IMG/VR virus record: IMGVR_UViG_3300031727_000003
Coordinates: 1 to 36,595 of that record
Direction: 5' to 3' (one strand)
Origin: a virus
Length of the DNA stretch: 36,595 bases
Position numbers and translations under genes: made by a program. A model generated the notes under the pieces. The model was not told the DNA's origin. It saw nothing but the letters and a program-made list of their open reading frames with translations, and did no database searches. Positions 31,863 through 36,595 of this stretch are shown here, piece by piece (the stretch's first letter is position 1; every line of letters begins with the position of its first letter).

Positions 31863-32195
31863 ATGTTTAAGAGAGCGATAATCCTCATCCTGACAGTTTT
31901 TCTTCTGAGTGCGTGTACTGCGAGCGTTCAAGTTCCTGAAATGACTCCAACGCAGAAGTTGACCTACATGTATCAGGTTTACAATGCACAGCACGAGGAC
32001 TACTTAGCTATGGCGAGCAGTCCTAATCTTACCGAGGAACAGAAGCAAGTACTCAGAGCGAAGAAACCCATACTCGAATCGTTGCAAGTAATGATTCCCG
32101 CCTACGATCAGAGTATCAATGACGGAGCTCCTTCGGTAGATAAGGAACAACAAATTTACAATCTTCTTAATAAGTTGCAAACGATGTCCAATTAG
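31863..32195 (+). CDS. Small lipoprotein, possible outer-membrane spanin
   Basis: AAAGGAGG in front of the ATG at 31863 is a strong SD. The 110-residue precursor has a signal sequence (MFKRAIILILTVFLL) and a lipobox LSAC with Cys18; Thr at +2 predicts outer-membrane sorting in a diderm. The mature part is helical (YMYQVYNAQHEDYLAMASSP, then TEEQKQVLRAKKPILESLQV). Two-component spanins pair a lipoprotein with an inner-membrane coiled-coil protein, which exists at 30667-31101. Known o-spanins are often shorter and Pro-rich; this one is not, so the assignment is tentative. Confidence 0.7.
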   Translation: MFKRAIILILTVFLLSACTASVQVPEMTPTQKLTYMYQVYNAQHEDYLAMASSPNLTEEQKQVLRAKKPILESLQVMIPAYDQSINDGAPSVDKEQQIYNLLNKLQTMSN

Positions 32196-32209
32196 AAAGG
32201 AGGTGAAGT

Positions 32210-32392
32210 ATGTCCACAAGTGCTGTGTCTGTTGCTATCGCTGGCTTTGTCGAACTGGCAAAACTGGGTTTGCAAGTTTACTTCTCTTCCGTGCGTCAAG
32301 CGGGTTTGACGGATGAGCAAGCTGAGGAACTTCTGCAATCAGAACGAGATCGGTTCAACGAAAATGTCAGCAAGCCTTTACCCGAAGTATAA
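32210..32392 (+). CDS. Small helical protein of the lysis region, unknown
   Basis: AAAGGAGGTG at 32198-32207 strongly supports the ATG at 32210. The 60-residue product has a moderately hydrophobic N-terminal helix (STSAVSVAIAGFVELAKLGL) and a hydrophilic helix (LTDEQAEELLQSERDRFNEN). It could be membrane-associated. It is encoded between the lipoprotein and the secreted FnIII gene. No family is recognised. Confidence 0.65.
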   Translation: MSTSAVSVAIAGFVELAKLGLQVYFSSVRQAGLTDEQAEELLQSERDRFNENVSKPLPEV

Positions 32393-32416
32393 AAACAGAA
32401 ATGAAAGGGGAATAAA

Positions 32417-33145
32417 ATGAAAAAAGTCTTTTTTGCGGCTGCTGTGATTTTCATTGGTCTGATCTTTTTGAGCATATACGCCTACGCTTTGGATAAGACA
32501 GTCACTTTTGAATGGGACGCTTTCACTGGGGAACAAGCGAATCTGGTCAATGGCGGTGACGTGCAGATTTTTCAACGCACTCTGCCTGATGGTGCGTATG
32601 ATTACAATTCGCCAGTAAAAACCGTTCCTCAGTCTGTTGACAGTTCGGGCAATTCGATTCCAGTTCAAGCAGATGTTGTCGTTAATTTCCCTGATGGACA
32701 GTCTACAAGTTACGGTTTTGTTGCCAGAGCCAAGAATGAATACGGGGCAAGCGAAAATTCAAATGAGGTCGTCGCTTCTCTTGATTTGACTTCGTTGCCT
32801 AACGTTGCTGATTTGACAGCCGTCTACAATAAACAGACGAAAACGATTGACTTTTCTTGGACACAAAACGAGCCTGACCGAGTGACTTCTTGGAGACTCT
32901 ACCGTTCAGATGTTTCTGGTGGTCCGTATACCGAGATCGATCATATTATCTGGGACGGTACGTCGACCACTCTGACGTCGAGCCAGTCAATTATTCCCGA
33001 AGCTGGTCAAAAAGAAACGTATTACTTTGTCGTAGTCGCCTTTGGTGAGGACGGTATTTCGAGTGGCGATTCGAACGAAGTCACGGTTACGATTGACCGC
33101 AGACCTGCTCCGAAAGTCATTAATCTGAGAGTAACGGTCGAGTAG
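32417..33145 (+). CDS. Secreted protein with two FnIII-like domains
   Basis: AAAGGGG upstream of the ATG at 32417 is the SD. The 242-residue protein has a signal peptide (MKKVFFAAAVIFIGLIFL, cleavage near AYA at 24). A FnIII-like domain (about 28-120: TVTFEWDAFTGEQANL...SYGFVARAKNEYGASEN) and a second one (about 130-230: KTIDFSWTQNEPDRVTSWRL...YYFVVVAFGEDGISSGDSNE) follow. It is the second exported FnIII protein of this phage; the first is at 372-1352. Both end in a short, extended C-terminus. Two exported, structurally similar proteins at the two ends of the late region suggest a shared role outside the cytoplasm, perhaps binding the cell surface or virion. No catalytic residues are recognised. 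Confidence 0.78.
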   Translation: MKKVFFAAAVIFIGLIFLSIYAYALDKTVTFEWDAFTGEQANLVNGGDVQIFQRTLPDGAYDYNSPVKTVPQSVDSSGNSIPVQADVVVNFPDGQSTSYGFVARAKNEYGASENSNEVVASLDLTSLPNVADLTAVYNKQTKTIDFSWTQNEPDRVTSWRLYRSDVSGGPYTEIDHIIWDGTSTTLTSSQSIIPEAGQKETYYFVVVAFGEDGISSGDSNEVTVTIDRRPAPKVINLRVTVE

Positions 33146-33149
33146 TTTA

Positions 33150-33179
33150 TTGACTTCATTTTCGGTTTGATGTTACGAT
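33150..33179 (+). promoter_or_regulatory. Sigma70-type promoter with extended -10, before the 595-aa structural gene
   Basis: TTGACT at 33150-33155 (5/6) is separated by 18 bases from TACGAT at 33174-33179 (4/6), which is preceded by TGT, an extended -10 motif. It lies in the 78-base gap after the secreted FnIII gene. Confidence 0.5.
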
Positions 33180-33223
33180 TTCGGCAGAGTGTTTGACTAT
33201 TACTTTTTACGGAGGACTAAACA

Positions 33224-35011
33224 ATGGCAATCGCTGACGATTTTAGTGTCAATCTTAGCGGGGACATTCGCTATGTTGGTGCGGCTCATGGTGCTGCCGG
33301 CGCAGGCTACTACACGGTAATTGAGCTCCACAGGTGGTTGCAGGATATTGCCGATGATGCTGAGCCGGCAACTGCTAACGACCTTGTAGACATCACGAGT
33401 GAAACCCCCTCTGAGCGTTCAACTGACAATATTATCAAGCTGATTAACGGTTACAATATTGACCAGACCGCTTCGGAGCACCTTTATGATGGGTCTATCG
33501 TTCAAGGAGAATCTGGGGTCGATCAAGAAATTTGGGATGGTATCGTCGTTATCGCGAACGAAGGCATGGATTTACAAGTCATGCAGGACGGCGCACAGGT
33601 AACGAACGATTTTTGGAATACCGTTCCCGACGGTGAGACTGAAAAGGGTTTGAATCGTGATACGGATAACGGTATCTCTCACCGCTTCATGATTATGGTT
33701 CATGACTACGTTGGATCTGGTGGGGATATCGACGGTCGTCGTATGATAGGTATGACGCGTGTTGATTACACAACGCGGCCCAGTGGTAACTACGGCAAGA
33801 CATTCTCCGAGTTCAAGATCAACGGTACTGCTCGCGGCAACAACGTTATGGCTCTTACCTATGCCGACGACCTCAACGATAATGCCGATGCTTCTTCTTA
33901 TACGGGCATTACAAACGAGACCGTAGGGTATGCGGCTATCGACGTCAACGGAGACAGCACAGATGAGTATTACTACTCGGAGTGGAACCGAGCGACGAAC
34001 AGTATCAACCAACTCTATCAGTACTTGAAGTATCTGACTCGTGGAGCGGCAGCTAACGTTGGCTCTTTGTACGGTATTGACGCGAAGATATTCCGCGGTA
34101 TTACACATCAGTTGAACGGTACTCAAGCGAGTGGCACGTTCGTTGAGCCTGAAGAACTTACATGGTCTGGTGGTTCTGGTCAACTGCTTGCTGTGGATAG
34201 TACGTCTTCGGCTACGAAGATCTGGATGCAGATTCTTACCGGTCAAGCTCCTACTTCGGGTACTGTTACAGGTAACGGTGGAGCGACTTTTACCGTTTCG
34301 GGAGCTACCGAGCGTCCGGTGTCGACACCGTTCTGCGGTACTTCCACCGGTTCTGCTTTGATTGGTGCTTACGGCTTCGGTGTTGAAGCACTTGATCTCG
34401 GACCTAATGATACGGTATTCGATCTCAGTAATGCACCGTGGAGTGCGCCGAACAACGTTGCATTTACCGTTGGCGGTGTTGTCAGCGGAGAAGATCGTAT
34501 TCTCGTTGGTCCTGATACTGGTCAGGGCAACAGTGTTCTCAATGTGGGACAGTTTACCGTTCCGACTGGTGGTTACTCGTCTGGTGCTGCTTCTGTTACG
34601 GTAGAAGCCGGTACGGAAACTCCTGGTACTGGAACGCAAAGTGCTGTCGATACACCAAGTTCGGGCACAATTCGTATTCAGGATGATAACGGAGTCTATC
34701 AGCGTGTTACCTACACTGGATATAGTGTGGGAGCTGGTACAATGACGTTCACGGGTTGTACGGGTGTTCCTGATGCTTCTGCGGGCAACGATGTCTACAT
34801 TTCCTACATTGACGCTCTCTACAACGGCACTTCTGCTACCAACCAATATACTGCCGTTTACTATCCCAGTGGCAGCGGACGTTTTCTGTTTGTTCGTGTT
34901 CGAGACGGAGGTACTGCTGGAGATGCGGAGGGAATCAAGACGTTCGAGACAGCCGCAACGTTAGGCTCGTCTGACAGTAGCGTGACAGCGATTAGAACCG
35001 CAGACGTATAA
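33224..35011 (+). CDS. Virion structural protein (unknown, 595 aa)
   Basis: CGGAGG upstream of the ATG at 33224 is a good SD, and the gene has its own promoter. The first 300 residues (SGDIRYVGAAHGAAGAGYYT, VIELHRWLQDIADDAEPATA, DNIIKLINGYNIDQTASEHL, YDGSIVQGE) look globular. The rest is beta-rich with Gly/Thr repeats (GGSGQLLAVDSTSSATKIWM; GTIRIQDDNGVYQRVTYTGY; GRFLFVRVRDGG), as in fibre or virion surface proteins. I have a general impression of similar N-termini in marine and environmental phages, where they are annotated as structural proteins; I cannot verify it here. Strong expression signals favour an abundant virion component. Confidence 0.7.
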   Translation: MAIADDFSVNLSGDIRYVGAAHGAAGAGYYTVIELHRWLQDIADDAEPATANDLVDITSETPSERSTDNIIKLINGYNIDQTASEHLYDGSIVQGESGVDQEIWDGIVVIANEGMDLQVMQDGAQVTNDFWNTVPDGETEKGLNRDTDNGISHRFMIMVHDYVGSGGDIDGRRMIGMTRVDYTTRPSGNYGKTFSEFKINGTARGNNVMALTYADDLNDNADASSYTGITNETVGYAAIDVNGDSTDEYYYSEWNRATNSINQLYQYLKYLTRGAAANVGSLYGIDAKIFRGITHQLNGTQASGTFVEPEELTWSGGSGQLLAVDSTSSATKIWMQILTGQAPTSGTVTGNGGATFTVSGATERPVSTPFCGTSTGSALIGAYGFGVEALDLGPNDTVFDLSNAPWSAPNNVAFTVGGVVSGEDRILVGPDTGQGNSVLNVGQFTVPTGGYSSGAASVTVEAGTETPGTGTQSAVDTPSSGTIRIQDDNGVYQRVTYTGYSVGAGTMTFTGCTGVPDASAGNDVYISYIDALYNGTSATNQYTAVYYPSGSGRFLFVRVRDGGTAGDAEGIKTFETAATLGSSDSSVTAIRTADV

Positions 35012-35025
35012 TTAGGAAGTGACTC

Positions 35026-36595
35026 ATGGCAACTCCCACGTTTTCGTCTACACCTACAATCATAGACAGCGCGGAGTCAATATCTAACTGGGGTGGTGAT
35101 TCGTTTGCGCTCGAATCGGATATTAAGATCGCGGGCAGCACCTCCGTTTGTTGTGCTATAACCTCTACTGGTGCCAATGATGTTTACGTGTCAGGTTCGT
35201 GGGACTTTTCAAGCGACGTGCATTTGCGGCTCTGGGTCAATACCACCCTAACACCTTATGTGGACATACAATCTAATAACGGTATTCAAATCTTTCTTTA
35301 TGACGGATCGAATACTGCTTACTGGACAGTAGGTGGAAGTGATACTTACTTTGGTGGTTGGAAACAGTTTGTTGTCTACACAGGAAATTCTCCCACAAGT
35401 GGTTCCGTGACCAAGTCATCGATCACGAGAATCGGTATGAGGTTCAACAATGCTTCCAGACCTAAGAACATTGTGAACACTTGGTTAGATCAGTGGACAT
35501 ACGGTAGTGGCTATACTATAACTGGAGGAACATCTGGAGATGAACTGACTTGGGGAGACATCGCTGCCTTAGACTCGGTTTCTGCATACGGTATCGTATC
35601 CGAAGTTGATGGTGTTTACTTTCTTGCTGGAGATATTTATATCGGCAATGGGGCAACGACTACATACTTGATTGATGAAGGCGAAGTGCTTGTCTTTAAA
35701 GATGTTCCTGTAAGTACTTCTTTGTACGGTATCACTGGTCAGGGTTCTGGTTGCCATATTGCGATTGACGGAGGTGTTATCTCCGCTGCTGGTTCTCAAA
35801 ACTATCGATTTGATATGGACGAGACGAATCTAACCTCCTTTTCGATGGCGAACAAGCAGATTGCACAAGCGGGTCTAATCAACTTCAAATCTGGACAAAG
35901 TGTAACCTACTGCTCTTTTAACGGTTGCAGTAGAATCACGCCAAGCACTTCCACGTTCGAGAACAACACAATAGCGAACTATTCTGGCACAGATGGCGCT
36001 TTGTTATGGCCAGGTGGAACAAGTGTCGCAAATTGCACCTTTATCGCTAATGATCGCGCTGTTGAAATCACTCAAGCCTCAAATCAGACGTTTGATGCTC
36101 TGATTTTTTCCTCGAATACCTATGACGTTCATCTCAACAACGGTGGCAGTAGTATTGACGTCTCGAAGAACAATGGTTCTAATCCTGCAACGTATGTTGC
36201 TACTGGTGGTGGTACGGTAACGTTCGTTGGCGCTTCGGTTACTGTTAAGGCTATCGTTCAAAAAGCAGACGGTACAAAGATCGAGAACGCGAGAGTTTTC
36301 TTGCCAGCGTCTGCCTCAGCGACCGGTGGCTTACCCTATCAAGCATCTGTGTCGATCACTAACAGTGGAACAACTGCGACAGTTACCCATTCTGGTCATG
36401 GACTGAGTACCGGAGATTATGTCGTCATAGAAGGCGCAAGTCTCGTTGCAAACAACGGTGTCCATGAGGTGACTGTAAACTCCACGTCCGAGTATGAGTA
36501 TACGATGTCTTCCTCACCTGGAAGCAGCCCGACGGGAACGATCACGAGTACGTTCGTTTTTCTGTACGGGCTGACTGATTCAAACGGTTCTATCA
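35026..36595 (+). CDS. Beta-rich structural (fibre/spike-like) protein, 3' end outside window
   Basis: An ATG at 35026, 14 bases after the previous stop and preceded by AGGAAG, opens a frame of 523 codons with no stop up to the last base of the window. The protein is beta-rich. About residues 1-150 form a jelly-roll-like domain (IDSAESISNWGGDSFALESD; FSSDVHLRLWVNTTLTPYVD; KNIVNTWLDQWTYGSGYTI). Repeats with Cys/Asn coils (VTYCSFNGCSRITPSTSTFE; SVANCTFIANDRAVEITQAS) then suggest a beta-helix. Near the edge, PYQASVSITNSGTTATVTHS and GHGLSTGDYVVIEGA resemble the small FCCH-like beta domain common in phage structural proteins. It probably forms part of a fibre or virion surface appendage. Confidence 0.8.
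   Translation, partial: MATPTFSSTPTIIDSAESISNWGGDSFALESDIKIAGSTSVCCAITSTGANDVYVSGSWDFSSDVHLRLWVNTTLTPYVDIQSNNGIQIFLYDGSNTAYWTVGGSDTYFGGWKQFVVYTGNSPTSGSVTKSSITRIGMRFNNASRPKNIVNTWLDQWTYGSGYTITGGTSGDELTWGDIAALDSVSAYGIVSEVDGVYFLAGDIYIGNGATTTYLIDEGEVLVFKDVPVSTSLYGITGQGSGCHIAIDGGVISAAGSQNYRFDMDETNLTSFSMANKQIAQAGLINFKSGQSVTYCSFNGCSRITPSTSTFENNTIANYSGTDGALLWPGGTSVANCTFIANDRAVEITQASNQTFDALIFSSNTYDVHLNNGGSSIDVSKNNGSNPATYVATGGGTVTFVGASVTVKAIVQKADGTKIENARVFLPASASATGGLPYQASVSITNSGTTATVTHSGHGLSTGDYVVIEGASLVANNGVHEVTVNSTSEYEYTMSSSPGSSPTGTITSTFVFLYGLTDSNGSI

Noticed and set aside
33572-34846. Long - strand frame (424 codons) opposite the 595-aa gene
   Set aside because: Arg/Thr/Ser-rich low-quality protein without SD; the + gene has a promoter, an SD and fibre-like sequence.
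1-36595. tRNA genes or other known structured RNAs
   Set aside because: No cloverleaf or TTCGANTC-type arm with matching acceptor was noticed in the gaps; all gaps longer than 150 bases were read.

Overview
The window is a contiguous block of structural genes from a tailed, non-contractile (siphovirus-like) phage or prophage. Every convincing gene is on the + strand, in the usual order packaging, head, neck, tail, tail tip, fibres, lysis, with start/stop overlaps and strong Shine-Dalgarno (SD) sites of the AAAGGAGGTG type. No integrase, replication, tRNA, CRISPR or reverse transcriptase gene is visible. The host cannot be named with confidence. Three sigma70-like promoters, a lipoprotein with a lipobox and a possible spanin pair suggest a diderm bacterium. 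The secreted fibronectin III-like proteins carry phrases (TLAWDYN...YFAVTAYNGNGESD) that I associate with Desulfobacterota-like extracellular proteins and their phages; this is only a hint.

Layout. 1-1352: a protein with an acidic linker and a C-terminal Fis-like helix-turn-helix, then a secreted FnIII/lectin-like protein. A promoter at 1368-1397 leads into the small and large terminase genes (1434-3939). A second promoter and a structured 130-base leader precede the portal gene (probable TTG start at 4132). Next come a ChaB-like/prohead protease/scaffold fusion with internal starts, a lambda-D-like decoration protein, and a lambda-E-like major capsid protein (to 9180). 9200-12688 holds neck and tail-completion genes ending in a probable tail terminator. 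A 254-base AT-rich gap with several inverted repeats and a small zinc-ribbon gene (12943-13239) interrupt the tail operon. Then come the tail tube, a tail assembly chaperone with a -1 frameshift site, a 1204-residue tape measure, a small tail protein, a tail hub carrying a large beta-propeller insertion, and a further tip protein. 23596-30647 holds fibre and spike genes. 30667-32392 is the lysis region (single-pass coiled-coil protein, M15 peptidase, holin, lipoprotein, small helical protein). 32417-33145 is a second secreted FnIII protein. A third promoter (33150-33179) drives a 595-residue structural protein and a further beta-rich structural gene that runs off the window (35026-36595).

The most unusual feature is a threonine-rich tag (for example TTTSTTTTTTA). 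It ends the major capsid protein, a neck protein, the tail tube protein and a fibre protein, and it ends each of two tandem modules in the largest spike. Nearly every surface-exposed layer of the virion may therefore carry the same low-complexity Thr tail. Other points of interest are the structured portal leader with a 10-base copy of the 16S rRNA anti-SD tail, the CGTTAACG palindrome shared by two non-coding regions, and nested start sites in the protease/scaffold gene.
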